From: Pagrus major
Taxonomy: Eukaryota; Chordata; Actinopteri; Spariformes; Sparidae
DNA: 64,000 nucleotides
Direction of reading: 5' to 3'
Assembly (NCBI RefSeq): GCF_040436345.1
Contig: NC_133223.1
Span: 5,741,847 to 5,805,846 of the forward strand
Position 1 is the first letter of the stretch; the number at the start of each line of letters is the position of its first letter. Of this stretch, positions 35,641-48,153 are shown in pieces. Under the pieces are notes generated by a model, which searched no databases, was not told the DNA's origin, and was given only the letters and a program-made list of their open reading frames with translations. The translations under genes were made by a program, and so were the position numbers.

Positions 35641-38600
35641 TCATCTGTCCCATCAACAACTCTGTTTGACTGCATATGAAAAAATACACTGATATTTAAC
35701 TGAGGAGGAGGAGAAGTGCAAGTCTCGCAATTGAATTGGCTCTAGTTTTAAGTCAAACCACTGCAGGACAGATGCTTCCTCTAAAATGTGTCATTTATCC
35801 AATGGCTGTGAAGAAAGGAGGGACGGCTGTCATCCCCGGTCTGTGTCAGCAGCTGTCAAACTGCACAGTCAAGTTAACCGGTCACTGTCTCCACTGTCCC
35901 GCCCCCGCAATGAGGAAAACTGAGTGAAAGGGATGCAGATTTTGGCAGAATATAATGGAAACTATTACAAAACACGACAAAGCAGCTACAACAGAAACTG
36001 GGAGACTACAATTTTCACCAAGTTTTTTGCAGACTTTGCCAGAGTTATTTCTCAATTTCACACGGATACGACCTGAAGCAACACAGTACCTGCTAGTCTC
36101 ATAAGAAACATGTGGCTCAAAAAGATATGAGCCAATCTATGAAAACATTCATCCTGAACCTCAAAGATGACTGCCAGACAGATAAGGTAACAGCAGCTGA
36201 AATAACCAGCATTTACCACACTGTGCAGCACTCTCAATCATACAGGTCAGCAGACTGTGGTTGTAAGCTAGCAACCGTCATTTTCCCAGACTCAGAGATT
36301 GCAAAACAAATGTCATGTGGTCGAACAAAATCAGCAGCTGTAGTTACAGATGTGGTTCCTCCGTGCAGAGTTGTTTGAGACAATTAAAAACAGAAACACA
36401 CACCCCTTTTTTTTTAGTGGTTCCAGATGCTTCTAAAATATAAACAGGGCTGCTTAAAATATAATAATTGTTAAGTCCTTCACATGGTAAATGTAGGAGA
36501 TACACTAATAATAAATGTAATTTATTAATCACTGGCGATTAATAAAACACTCGTTAATGGGGCACCACCTCCGATGTTTTATCTATTTGAATAATCCGGA
36601 GGTAATTAATCAAATTCGACTAAACAAGGTTAACTTGTATCAATTCTAATCAATTTCAAATCAATTTATTCAATCTCACAAATGCAGTAGTGAATTCTAC
36701 ACATATCCATCGGTTCTCCACATTAAAACAAACCTGCACAGACAACGACGTACGGTTAAATATGTTTATTTACTAAATAAATCAAGGTGAATAAATGAAA
36801 GGATGATTCAAACAAACAATAATGATAACATAAAATGTAGAGAATAAATGATCATGGTAATGAATGGATGGAGATGAGCGGATGGTAAAGTCGCGAGTCT
36901 GGGAAGCATTCAAAGATTACGGGAGTAATTTTGACACTAACGAGACCCTAACCGGATTTCTTATTAATTAAAGATTACTATGAATCAAAAGAAAAGAGAC
37001 ACCACCAACTCGAGAACATGCGTGTGACTCCAGCAGTGTGCATGGGTGTTTAGCCTACTTTGCCTGAAGACTGGGAGACGTTCACCACTTTGGACCTCTC
37101 TGGAGTTGATAGCTTGACCGCGGCTTGCGGTGCCGGTCCAAGAGCCGGAGGGAAGTCGCAGCTCGTCCGGTCTCCCAGTGGGTGGTTCTCTCGTCCCGGT
37201 GTCGGAGGGAGAGCGCCGTCTGTCCAGTACTCGGCAGGAAGGTCCCGGTCCGCTGCCCAGCGGGATGGCACCGCTTGTGAGCGTTGAAGGCAGGCCGGTC
37301 TCGGCTTGGCAAAATGTCTGTTCGTTGCAAACCGTTTACACGGTTTGTTGATGCAGGCAATTACTGCACAACGTTATTAACGCTGGTGGTCGTAATAAGG
37401 TCTTCTTCTTGCATGGAGTGGTGGCTCTGAACTTTTGATCGGACTAATTCAACTTTCTTGACGAAAATAACTAGAGAATAACGCTGGCCGGGCGAGTCCT
37501 CAGTTATTACTCAAAACAAGACGAATTAAGTCAAATTAACTGCTACTGAGTAAAATAATGATACTTAACAAAACGAAAGCACTTAAAGTCAGTGCGTCCT
37601 CAAATTAGGATATTGAGGTAAAAATCGCACGTAGTCAATTGTGCGGAGATTTCTGCCTAAGAGCGTGTCGCAAAAATACAAAAAGTAAGGGTTTAAAAGT
37701 GAAGCGAAGAAAAATTTTAGAAGAGAGTTACAAAAAGAGTTACAACAAGAGAGCGAGCGAGAGTTGTCTCTTGGTATTTGTAGTCCAAATCGGCAGGCGG
37801 TCAAAAGGGGAGGGCTGACGATTCTCACTGTGTATCATATCAATCGCCTACACTTACGAAACTTGAATTAAAATTAAACCGATTTAATGTTTCGCGATCG
37901 TGCTTCACCTTTCTCGGGACCTTACCATGGCAAAATAAATGGACTTAATGAAATAATATGACCTGATTAAATTCGCTGAACGACTAAAAGAAATTAACAC
38001 TGGATCAAACATGAAAACACTTAAAGATACAGTAGAACTGATAGAATCTGACCACATATAAGCATTTCTTATAGTTCTAATACCTGTAAATGAAGAAACA
38101 TATTACAGACTTTTAATCAGGAAAAACGTATTAAGCCAAAGATATCCCGACAGTCTAATTCCTTTGTACCCGGACTCACCACTGGAGGGCACTGTGGTTC
38201 CACCAAACACAAGACACATTTAAACATTAAATTTGATTTCAGTCAAATTTCATCACAGAGAAACGGGAGAAAGATCAGTTTTATGAGCTTCTCTTACTGA
38301 CCCTTAATCTGTTGGAATTAAGAGAATGAGATCCTGACTTAATGGTTAATTAGAAATGGTCTGAAATCTGGAGGAACACAGAGACCATTTGGGTGGAATG
38401 TGACCACAGATAGCATCCAGATGAGTCGTAAATCACAGACATGGGAGTGTTGGCATGGAACAAGTCAGAAGGTTTCCAGTGTTCTCTCAAGCTAATGTGT
38501 GCTTTAGAAGTTAGAGTGGAGGAGAGAGACACAGGTAGAGAGAAATACTCTAAAACAAAGGGAAAGAGAGCCATTTGATGTGTGAATTAATTTACATATG

Positions 38601-39880
38601 TAAAGACTCTGTATTGACACCTTCTGATGACCAGTTCGTTCGTCCCTCCTGGTGAACTGGCAGAGGACTCAACATGACCTGTGGAGAGAGTTTATCTGTT
38701 TGCAAAGGGAGAGAAAGTTCATCCAAAGGCTTTGGGTTGTAAATGAATTAAAAGTGTCCTCATACGAAGTATTTATGACCAAAGCAAAACACTGTCCTCT
38801 CTGCCAGGCGATAAGATGGCGCCCCTCTTCCTGTAGAGTTGCTTCATCCAGAAAAACAGAGTTGATAAGGAAAACAGGGCCTCAGCATCAAAGAGAAAGG
38901 AACACAGGCATGTGTTCCTACAGTAAATAAAGGTCTTACCTGTATAGTCCTATTCTGTGCTACTAAATCAACCAGAAGGTAAAGCATAGATGTTATGAGC
39001 TACCAGGCAGAATAGAAATGTTTATTTTTTAAAGTTAGATAGACAATATATCAAAATTTTTAGACTACGTCCATACATTGGTGACGTGTCCCACATTGTC
39101 CCACATTTGGCTTATTGGGATATGGTCACCCTAGCCTGACCACACCTCATTTTCAGACCAACACGCCAGGGGCGCACAGGTGGGCGCATCTACTTTTTAT
39201 ACAATGTGGGCACTGGGCAAGAAAATGACAGCTGTGTCGGTCTGAAACTAGCATTTACCGTTTTGCGCTGAGCATAAGATAGAATGGGTCCACATCATGT
39301 AATCTTACATGGTCCAAATTCAATTTATTAACAATACACTCAACACTTGTTTTTTCTGAGGAAATATCAGGCACTTGGCAAAACAATGCTATTGCATGAC
39401 CTCAAAATACCCCATATAACCTAAACAGAGTAACACGGGCAAAAACTCATTATAGTTCTTGATTTCCTTACTTACTCTACCTTTGTGCATATAAAATAGT
39501 CAAAAAAGTGTTTAAAGCCTATTTAAAGAAAAAATGCATAAAACTACATAAACTTTAAATTTATAGCTGAAATAAACTGGTGTCTGCGAGGAGTTTTTTG
39601 ACAGATAAAAGCATGAATAGGCAATTGTGATCGCAATTTTTTGCCACTTCGACAGCATTTCCTCATGGAATACTGTGTGTTTGGACATAATATGTTGCTG
39701 AAATGGATGTACTGGACATTTGGGAATAAGAGAAAACTCTTTTTGTTTGCAGCTGCAGATGCTGGGTTGAATGATGAAGCCTCACAGGGGGTGTTTTTTT
39801 AGGGGTGTTAGTGAGTAGCTTAAGGTGCGTTAGTGGCCTGAGATGACCCAGACTTGGCTCTCTAATTTCCCTGACCATTA
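35641..39880. other. Unassigned DNA, possibly including an LTR on the minus strand
   Basis: No gene can be supported in these 4.2 kb. Around 36540-38250 the minus strand has LTR-like features: several AATAAA motifs, a CpG-rich core (37080-37300) and CAGTGCCCTCCAGTGGTGAG near 38190. I found no second copy, primer-binding site or coding sequence, so a solo LTR is only a guess. Overlapping open frames at 37050-37360 on both strands reflect the GC-rich core. Confidence 0.3.
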
Positions 39881-39886
39881 AGTTAC

Positions 39887-39986
39887 ATCCTTGCCTTAAT
39901 CTTTTTGCAACCAGGTTATCCCAGCTGGTAGAAATCTCATAAACAGCACTGACTTCTTTGATTCAATTTCAGGAAGTCTAGTCTTA
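39887..39986. repeat. Orphan fragment of a TAAR upstream flank
   Basis: About 100 bp here match 49566-49667, the far upstream flank of TAAR copy C, in the same orientation. Both contain ACATCCTTGCC, GGTTATCCCAGCTGGTAGAA and AACAGCACTGACTTCTTTGA. No TAAR exon lies nearby. Its right edge abuts the truncated RT of gypsy element 1. Confidence 0.75.
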
Positions 39987-39989
39987 TGG

Positions 39990-41165
39990 TCTGTTTACCC
40001 TTCCTGGTTTTCCTATTAAGGAGCCTGTAGTCGACACACATACAGAGAGTGCCATCCTTCTTTTTGACCAAAACAATTGGGGAGGCATAGGGACTGCTGC
40101 TCTCTCTAATGACCTGAGCACTGAGCAGTTGGTTAATATGGTCTTTAATGACTTCATACTTGGATGGAGGAATGCGCCGATAGCGTTGCTTCACTGGGAC
40201 GTCATCTAAGAGAGGGATCTCATGAGAAATCAGGTCAGTACAACCGAGGTCCCCATCATGGGCTGAAAAGATAGAACTGTACTGACCAAGAAGAGCCCTC
40301 ACTTTCTCCTGTGCTTCCGCAGGCAAACGACCCAACTCCACGGCTGCTATCGGATCCTGCACTGGTGGGGAAACAGACTGAGAAGCCACTGTAGCCACCA
40401 CAGGTGGCACCTCAGTAACAAAAGCGGGTAAGCTTATGACACGTACCTCGTCTAAGGTCCCAACAACAGCATGGGGATAGAGCAACACATCTGAAGAGCC
40501 TACATTCACGATAGGAATGTAGGCTGTGCCCCGTACCACCGGCACCAGGGCAGGAGAAGCAAGCAGTCCTGCTGGCAGGCCAGAGTCTAATGGCTCAAAC
40601 AATACAGTGCTGCCGGAGTACTGTTCCGAGCATGTGGCCACAACGATCTTCATCACACCGCCTGGGATGCGACAAGCCTTTTTGCCACAAACTTTGACCT
40701 TCCCTGTGCTCTGTTCAGCCTTAACGCTGGCTTGATGGCACTTTTGCAGGGCCTGCATGACAAGCTTGGGGGCCTCAGACACCACCGGCAGGTCGAACAA
40801 ACCCAGGCCATGATGCCCAAACAACATTCTGTAGCACTTGCGGATAACATTCATCCCTAGAACGCCAGGAACCTGCGAAGACACGCAACCACCAAAATCC
40901 CACAGCCTGGCAACCCCTTACCACAAAGCTCAACGTCTAGCTCTAGGTAGCCAATGTAGGGGATGGCCAGGCCATTGGCTGCTCTAAGCTGCAGCCAGTG
41001 ACAAGATTTGAGCCATTCTTGGCCCCATGGCTCAAAGTGCTGCCGAAAAAGAGACTCAGTAATGGTCGACACCATAGACCCTGTGTCTACCAGGCAAGAA
41101 ACAGCAATCCCCCCCATGCTCACACCTAAATGGGGACAAGATGACATGAGCTTGGACACTTCCAC
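39990..41165 (-). pseudogene. Gypsy element 1 protease and truncated reverse transcriptase
   Basis: The protease frame (40857-41165) contains VSCLVDTGSMVSTI with the catalytic DTG. The pol frame (down to 39937) contains the linker and the RT N-terminus: KQRYRRIPPSKY, VIRESSSPYASPIVLVKKKD and CVDYRLLNRKTRK. After this last motif the sequence becomes unrelated, before the catalytic aspartates. A frame change separates protease from RT. It cannot encode an active polymerase. Confidence 0.85.
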
Positions 41166-41229
41166 GTCACCTACACACCCTGAGCCCGTAACTGTGCCGC
41201 CTGAACTGTGGCTCGCAGCTCAGTGGGCG

Positions 41230-42258
41230 CTAGTTTTCCGGCACCTGGGCAGGGTGGGGGGAGGGCCGAGTACGGAAAGGGACACGGGCCCCATCACACT
41301 CCCTAGCGATGTGACCTGGTTGCTGGCATCGCCTACAGATTATGGGACCACGAGAAGTTACTCGGCTATGCTGCTGAGGGCCCTGCAGACAGGAGATGCT
41401 CCGAGTCAGTTGATTCAACTGCTCTTGCTGTAACTTTAGCATTTCCCTAAACTCACGCAGCTCAGAGGCTTGTGGGGAACCAACACCTCCCGGGCTACTA
41501 CCCTGAACCATGCACTGAGCACCAAAGACAGAAGGGACAGAATGACTCCGACCCCTAACATCCCCGGGTAAGCCCTCTCGTTCCCACCTGATCGCCTCAC
41601 TCCTAACCTCAAGTAAGGTAGCTGTAGGCTGCCAGCACACATACTGCTTCAGTTCACGATGAAGGGCTCCATCCAGCACATGCTCCATAAACTGGTCACG
41701 CAACAAAACCTCTGCTTTGGATATGCCACTGGGTGCACGCTGCTTCACAGATGTCATGAGACCTATCAACACAATTGAAAACTCTAACAGTCTCTCTCTC
41801 TTGCTGCCGTCGAGAGAAAAAGGCATCTTGTAAAGCTACATAGGACTCTGCACATCCATATAGCTCCTGTAGCACCTCTATGATCTTAGCTGGATCTGCA
41901 CGCTCTCAACTGGGGCGGTACTTAATCTCCTCACGTGCCTCCTCCTCTAGGTGGTCAAATAAGAAGAATGCCTGATCGGATTGAGACAAGTGGCGTGCTC
42001 TCATACAAGCTTGCACCTCCTCCAGCCACTCAGTTTACCCTATCCCTGACTTTCCCCTAAATGTGGGACATTTTCTGTCTCGGGGCACAAAAATTAGTCG
42101 CTCCATTAAAGGAGCACTGGTGGTTGAAGAAGCAGCGGGTGTAAAAGGGCGTTGTACTAGGGCCAGGCACAGCCGCAACCTGTTTCTGTCTCAGCCTCTC
42201 GTTATCCGCTCTTAGCTGAGCTACTACTTCCCTCAGTTCCTGCAACTCCACCTCCATT
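41230..42258 (-). pseudogene. Gypsy element 1 gag
   Basis: The N-terminus starts near 42258 with a coiled-coil-like segment, MEVELQELREVVAQLRADNE. The central capsid-like part is spread over other frames with at least one internal stop. The C-terminal frame (41230-41826) ends with a CCHC zinc knuckle, CRRCQQPGHIAREC, of the type that binds nucleic acid. Order and knuckle identify gag; the frame breaks make it non-functional. Confidence 0.75.
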
Positions 42259-42529
42259 ACTAAACCTGTACCAGTTAAGGCTTTCCTACCGTGAAGATGA
42301 GACCAGGGAAAAAGGGAGAAGGAGGGCGGGCTCCTCATAGGACTCTTCTCAGATCCAAGAAACCAACTGCTACTTTGCCTCAGAAGAAAAACACAGGTCA
42401 GACACTGACACTTAAAATAGTAACACTGTCACAAAAAAATGAACAAAAACAGCAACAAACAACAAAAAAAAAGAAAACAGAACATGCGTCTCTGCTCTCA
42501 AATTGCAAATCCTGCCAATAACGCCAGAT

Positions 42530-43983
42530 TGTGGCAGCACGAGGAGCATACTTTGGGCAGCACTTGATTAAGAATGAATTTCACGCCAAACAACGCCACA
42601 CTGGGGGTTTCACCTAGAGACCCTTTTTTTTAAAGGATTATTTTTCAACCAAAGAAGGCACTCAGGTCCGTTTTACAAGTGAGGCAGAGACAGCATTTCT
42701 GGTTACAAAAAAAAAAGTTATTTATTAATTACATTTCAAAAATCTTTAAAACTCCAATGTTCACTCACTGGGGCAAAAAGGGGAGCCCATCAGGGCTGAG
42801 ACTTACTGGGGCAGATGTGTCCAAAACAAGGGGGATTCCAGGAACACTACACGTGAAGTAAATGAAAGTGAAACAAAATCACGAGAGGGACACCGCCACC
42901 AGGACACCAATCCACCACCCTAGGCTCAGCACCTGAATGGGGGAGTCAGAGGACAACAAGTGAGAAACAAAAGAAAATTAAATGTACCTAACAACAAAAC
43001 ACACATCAGAAATCATGAAATTAAATACATGAATTCTCCAATAATTAAACACAATAGCAAATCAAACAGAATGAACAAAATCTACATAATCAATGACATT
43101 GTTACAAAAGAAAAATAAATAAAATGCCACAAAGAGCAACTAATCATGAAGAAAATAAAGTAAGAAACTTTCCCACTGTTCTCTCTCACACACACACACA
43201 CGTATGCACACACACGCACACGTTAAGAGGTGCCAGGTCTGACAATACACAGCAATACAGCGTTGCTGAGCAACAATTCGGCCACGGCAACGCTGAAATA
43301 AGACCTGGATGAAGGAGCAGAAGCTAGTGCTTAGCCAGCTGTAGTGAGCAGCCAGGCAGACAGTGTTAGAGCACCGCGACAGCAAACTGCAAATAAAAGT
43401 CTGGAGGTGAAGCAGTGCGAAGCCAAGCAATGAGACGAAGCAATAGCAATGAAGCAAAGCAGCAGAGTTGCAAGGCGAAGCAGCGAGGAAACGCAGTAAG
43501 GCAACGCAGCAGTGACTTCCTGCAGAGAGGTTAGTGGTTGCTGTGCTGCTGACACAGGTGTCTTTACCCTACAATAAAAGAACAGATATGAGCAACTTAC
43601 AAATGACTGGAGGAGGAAGCTAAGGTCACTGTGCTACATACTGGTCAGGCAATCCCGGTCGGCACGGCGTGGAGCGAAGCGATCGGCTACACGAGGGCGA
43701 GCGGCACACAGCGAACGGCACACATTGAGTGGTGAGCAGCGTGCAGCCAGCAGCAACACCCAAGCGAGCCTCTGAAATAAAATAACCAGAATGAACAACT
43801 GGATGGACAGCGTGAGACCAGACTGCAGTCTCTGCTGCCAGCCTACCTGCCACAAAGTGAAAGAGGAAGTGGAGGGCATCAGGAAGTGACGTGACCCAGG
43901 ATCCGTCAAGCAAGAGGACAACCAGGTGCTCTCTCACAGCGATTGGCTGGGAAGAGCCACACAGCTGAAACCCACCATACACA
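42530..43983 (-). repeat. Probable 5' LTR of gypsy element 1
   Basis: On the minus strand it begins TGTGTATGGTGGGTTTC and ends GCTGCCACA, a TG...CA form. Right after it comes TGGCG, a common start of a tRNA primer-binding site, and gag follows. About 1.45 kb, long for an LTR. It includes a CA-rich microsatellite (43188-43224) and a GAAGCA-rich irregular repeat at 43405-43500. No second LTR is present for comparison. Confidence 0.5.
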
Positions 43984-44189
43984 ACTTCATACTGCTATAA
44001 TCAGAATAAAGAGAACAAGGAAGTCAGACTACCATGTGAGTTATGAAAATATGTTTCTGTGACTTTATTTCAGCTATCTGTCATACTTTACTCTGAACCA
44101 ATGGTTCTTAACTTTTTTCTTGGTCAGTGCCCCCATATCCATTATCCACGTCCCCCACAGTGTCCCGTTTATTAAAATGTCAGATCAGA

Positions 44190-44900
44190 AATATACTACT
44201 TGAACGCTATTTTACCCTTTCTACCACATAATACTGTAGACACTACACTTAATGCTACCAACTTGGACCTATGATGGCTTAATTAGACAGCACAGGCTGT
44301 AATTTGACAAAAGTAGTGCCATATTAATAATGGTCAGACAAAAAACAGAGCTCAGAGGATGATGCATTTATTTGGGTTTTACTAACATAGTTTTACTTTA
44401 TTACTGGGTAATTTGTTGCTAAAACCACATTGTTAGACCCGTATTAGATTTCTCAGAGGTTAATTAGCGACACATTACAACAGACCACCTGTTTGGCTGG
44501 TCTCTCACAATTTTACACTTCTGAGGTTTCAACTGCATGGCAGAGAAAGTGGCAACAGGATAAAGCATCCGATGTTTGTCAGAAGTACAGTATTCTACTG
44601 GACCAGCCAAACAGGTGGTCTTATTGTAATTGCACTCAAATTAACCTCTAAGATAGTCTAATAATGGTCTAACAGGTAGGACATTTAATGTTCTCTGCTT
44701 TAATTTGCAGTACAGTTTTCTTGTAATGTGCCGCCTGTGTTGTCTAATTAACCCACTTTAGGTCCATGCTGGTAGCATTAAGTGTGGTGTCTACAGTATT
44801 ATTTAGTAATATGGATAAAATAGTGTTTAATTAATATATTTTGGATCTGATATGGAATTGCTTTTCATTACTTATTGGATGATCTTGCAAAATTGTATGT
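44190..44900. repeat. Long inverted repeat (foldback element)
   Basis: AGACCACCTGTTTGGCTGGT starts at 44483 and its exact inverse ends at 44621, a perfect 21-bp core pair around a 97-bp loop. The arms continue outwards with similarity to about 44190 and 44900. Landmarks such as ACTTAATGCTACCAAC and GGCTTAATTAGACA recur inverted. The right arm seems to extend to about 45080, where the minisatellite-like unit of 31.0 kb lies. Confidence 0.8.
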
Positions 44901-45104
44901 TATAGTCTTTAAGGGTCTCCATTTGGTTCCTAATACATAATTTGCATGCATTTTCTAATTACAGTCTATTGAGGTGTACGGTTTATAATGAGGATATAAA
45001 CATGTGTTATTTTTTCCAGGTTTTGTTTGATTTAATACAAATTATGTCTTATTATGTCTTTATTAGATTACTTAGCATATAACTGTTTGTTTACTATCTC
45101 TACA

Positions 45105-45470
45105 GGAGCACCATGGAGAGCATCCTGACCAGCTGCATCCCCATGTGGTGTGGAAGCTGCGAAGTCTCTGACTGGAGGAATGTGAGGAGAGTGGTGAGGA
45201 CAGCGGAGAAGGTCATTGGGAGTTCTCTCCCCTCCATTCAGGACATTGCTCCCAAGTGCTGCATGTCCCGAGCTGGGAATATTATCAGAGACTCCTCACA
45301 CCCTCACCAATGACTGTTTTCCATGCTAGCCTCTGGAAAGAGGCTCTGCAGCATTCGGTGCAGGACCACAAGGGTCTGCAACAGCTTTTTCCCCCCATGT
45401 CATCAGACTGCTGAACTCTAAGTGACAATTGTCGTTTATTCTTAACCCAACTATGTCACTTTAAAGCAAC
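45105..45470 (+). mobile_element. LINE polymerase C-terminal end (CR1/L2-like)
   Basis: The plus strand encodes STMESILTSCIPMWCGSC, RVVRTAEKVIGSSLPSIQDI and, after frame breaks, SGKRLCSIRCRTTRVCNSFF with PHVIRLLN, the typical C-terminal end of fish CR1/L2-type LINE polymerases. The usual 3' tail is not adjacent; a matching tail is found at 47280-47410. A likely later insertion separates the two. Confidence 0.65.
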
Positions 45471-46064
45471 ACTAGGTAGTTTTTTGACCTTAAAATAATG
45501 TTTCTAAACTCAGTTAAGTGGTAAAAATACGATTAATAGGATGAATGGTGACGCGCCGGCAGCAACCGCACTGTTTAACTTCCCAGAGCGGGTAGGAACT
45601 TATCTGACGTAAAGGTATCTAGTGTGACCTGCTTTACGGAATACATCACATGTTTATTCGCCAGTGGATTTAGCCAGCAGCTACTTGGATTTTTCATAAA
45701 CCAACGCCATGGCCGAGCCAGCTAAAACAGCTAAGAAGGTATTGTCTGATAGAACAGAGCCCGGACACGGATAAATATTGGACTAGCTTACACTCGGTGG
45801 TGCGAGCTGAAGGAAGAAATGGGTTTCAAGACTGATGGCGACCTAGCCTTGATGCTACTGGATTTGTAAGTCATATATTACATATATACATATTTATTAT
45901 CTTACCGACCATTACTTTGAGTTGATTTGTTGTTATGTAGTGTTCACTGGGGTACTATTTGTCCACAGTTTATAACCGTAATAAAGCCGGGAGATAATCT
46001 AATGCTGTCCGTTTCGATAGCTTGTACGTTTTCATGTAGTGACTGTAAACGATGACTAACTTAC

Positions 46065-46855
46065 TGTCACACCGTGGTGAGGTTTGTCTTGTCTTGGGTT
46101 TTGTCTCGTGACTTCCTGTTTTATTTTGAAACCTAACTCTCCTCTCGTTTCAGGTCACTTGCCCTTCCTCATGTGTCACCGGTCTGATTGTCTCACCTGA
46201 GCCCTGATTGTTTGCACCTGCTCCCCAATTCCCTCATGTGCTTATAGTCTGCGTTCTCCCCTTGTCTTGTGCCAGAGTGTTTGTGTTCGTCCCGCACCCC
46301 AGCCCTCGTCCACAGCCTAGATCCAAGCCACGAAATTTGCGAGTTTGTATTCTTTTACTTTTCCTCTTAAATGAGTGACTTTTCGTTTGATAATCTTTTT
46401 TCAGAGTATTCATAGATAATTTAAGATAATAATAAAGTTTGCCTCCAGTGGAGTGCCTCTTTTGTTTCATTCGTTTTCAGAGATAGTCGATAGCGTAGAT
46501 TTTGTTTATAGCCTTTTTCCTTTTTCCTCCCATTGGAGTGATTTTTTTGTTATAAGTTCTTGTAGCCATATGTGCCAGTGTAGTTTAGTTCTTTGTACTT
46601 TTTCTGTGCCTCGTCAAGAGTGATTTTTTTTGTTTCATTAGTCTTTTTCTTTGACGTCGTTTTGCCTCCAGTTTATTGTAGTTTCGTTTCATGTTTTATA
46701 GCCATCAGATAAGATTGTTTCATAGCCTGTTTGTTTGTCACCTGGTTTAAGAGCTTAAGTGAAGAGATCAAATCTCAAATAAAAACCTGCTCGTATTGCT
46801 CTAAATCTGCTCCTGAGTCCTCTTTCCTTGTCCAGGCACTTACTGACTAAAACAC
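46065..46855 (+). mobile_element. Candidate solo LTR
   Basis: It begins TGTCACACCGTGG and ends near ACTAAAACA, a TG...CA form. A late AATAAA (46779) is followed by a G/T-rich stretch, as in R/U5. TTGTCTTGTGCCAGAGTGTT near 46264 resembles promoter-downstream parts of fish LTRs. No coding sequence. Boundaries and target duplication are not secure. Flanks on both sides resemble interspersed repeats, so it appears nested. Confidence 0.4.
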
Positions 46856-47279
46856 TGTGAACGTCTTGTCTTGAAAAGTTGCAGATTCCTTTGTTCATGC
46901 AGATAATCAACGTAATCGTTGAACAGTGTGGTTGGGGAGGTAACGTTAGGCTATTGTTGTTATCGGTAACGTTAGCATGCTACATACTGTTGTCGTACTG
47001 AGTTGGTTGTCGTTCCCGAAAACACAGTTATATTTTCAGACGTTACTAAACACATTCACCCCCAAGTGTCTTGTTTTGGAAGTAACTTAGTCAGTGCAAT
47101 CACTATAACAAACTCGGTATGAGAATAATTCTAGCACGCTAATATGCTGTGCAGCCTATATGCTAACAAACTACCAACTGCTATCTCTGAATCTAGCTTG
47201 TTGTTGGCACTCGAGTGAGGATTTTTTAGACGATTTCGTGATTCGCCGGCTACATCAACAAATTCACGTGTATTCATTT

Positions 47280-47410
47280 TCCCCAGGGATGCTCATACAG
47301 TGACAGGATTTACGACACTGGTAACAGATAATTGCGCTCTGAAACGAAATTTCGTTCTGTGTTCATTTGTTGCTCACAGAATGACAATAAAATCTGTCTA
47401 AGTCTAATAA
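47280..47410 (+). mobile_element. LINE 3' tail
   Basis: ACGAAATTTCGTTCTGTGTTC followed by CAGAATGACAATAAAATCTG and a short TCTAAG-type repeat matches the 3' end of fish CR1/L2-type LINEs in style. It probably belongs to the polymerase fragment at 45105-45470. Confidence 0.55.
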
Positions 47411-47872
47411 AGAACATTTTTTTTCTAGTATTTCTTCAAAGCACTTGAGAATTTCTGAAAATTTCTGAGCTTAGTTCTGAATTTATTGTTATTTCTAACT
47501 CGTATGCATTTAAAGGTGTTTACATACAAAATGGCTGCATTACAGGCCTGGTCACCATCACCAGTGACACAGTACCAAGTGTCTGCTGATGTCTGTGGTT
47601 GACTGGAGACTGTTATATTCTTATGTAGATATAAATATCCGAAAATACTACTTGAAGTTGGGACTTCTTTTCAAATCATTTGTAGTTGGAGTACACAGTC
47701 AGCACAACACAAATGTGTCACAGTTCTTTTTTTAAAGACTACATAGTCAACCCTAGATGCTTCTTAAAAAAATAACTGAATAAACAAACCAGCAGTAGCT
47801 TCACACAGTCATACTTAGAGAAGATCATATTGTAGTTAACACAATGTGAAGACAAATACACACTGATCAGCC

Positions 47873-48085
47873 ACAACATTAAAACCATTGTCATCAATCA
47901 GCCACAATATTTCAAAGTCATCAGATAAAGCCGTTGCCACGAGGGGGCAATGGCTTGGTCTGCAGCCATGCCCAGATAGTTGCTAATATCTGTCAATGAA
48001 CATCCACTTGACCACTTAGCAGAACATTGCCTTGTAAAGGAATGATCAATGTCATTCACTTCACCAGTAGGCAGTTTTAACCGTA
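47873..48085. repeat. Tc1-like MITE near TAAR C
   Basis: The left end reads ACTGATCAGCCACAACATTA, a known end type of a vertebrate Tc1/mariner-like element. Near the right end the inverse strand reads GGTGAAGTGAATGACATTGA, the sub-terminal sequence of the same element. No transposase remains. A right-hand piece alone is present beside TAAR D at 59700-59755. Confidence 0.6.
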
Positions 48086-48153
48086 TATGATCTTATGTAT
48101 GATCTTTATGTTTTTCAGTCATGCTGAGGGCCTAATTTCTAATTTTAGTCTTT

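Larger units (their letters stand above)
39990..43983 (-). mobile_element. Ty3/gypsy element 1, 5' half only
   Basis: Reading right to left on the minus strand: a probable 5' LTR (42530-43983), gag, aspartic protease and the start of reverse transcriptase. The element then ends abruptly near 40000, so RT palm, RNase H, integrase and the 3' LTR are missing. Gag and pol are in several frames. The loss looks like a deletion or rearrangement, since a TAAR-flank fragment lies at the break. Confidence 0.85.

Noticed and set aside
37050-37360. Overlapping open frames on both strands
   Set aside because: They arise from a short GC-rich core with few stops in any frame; no conserved motif.
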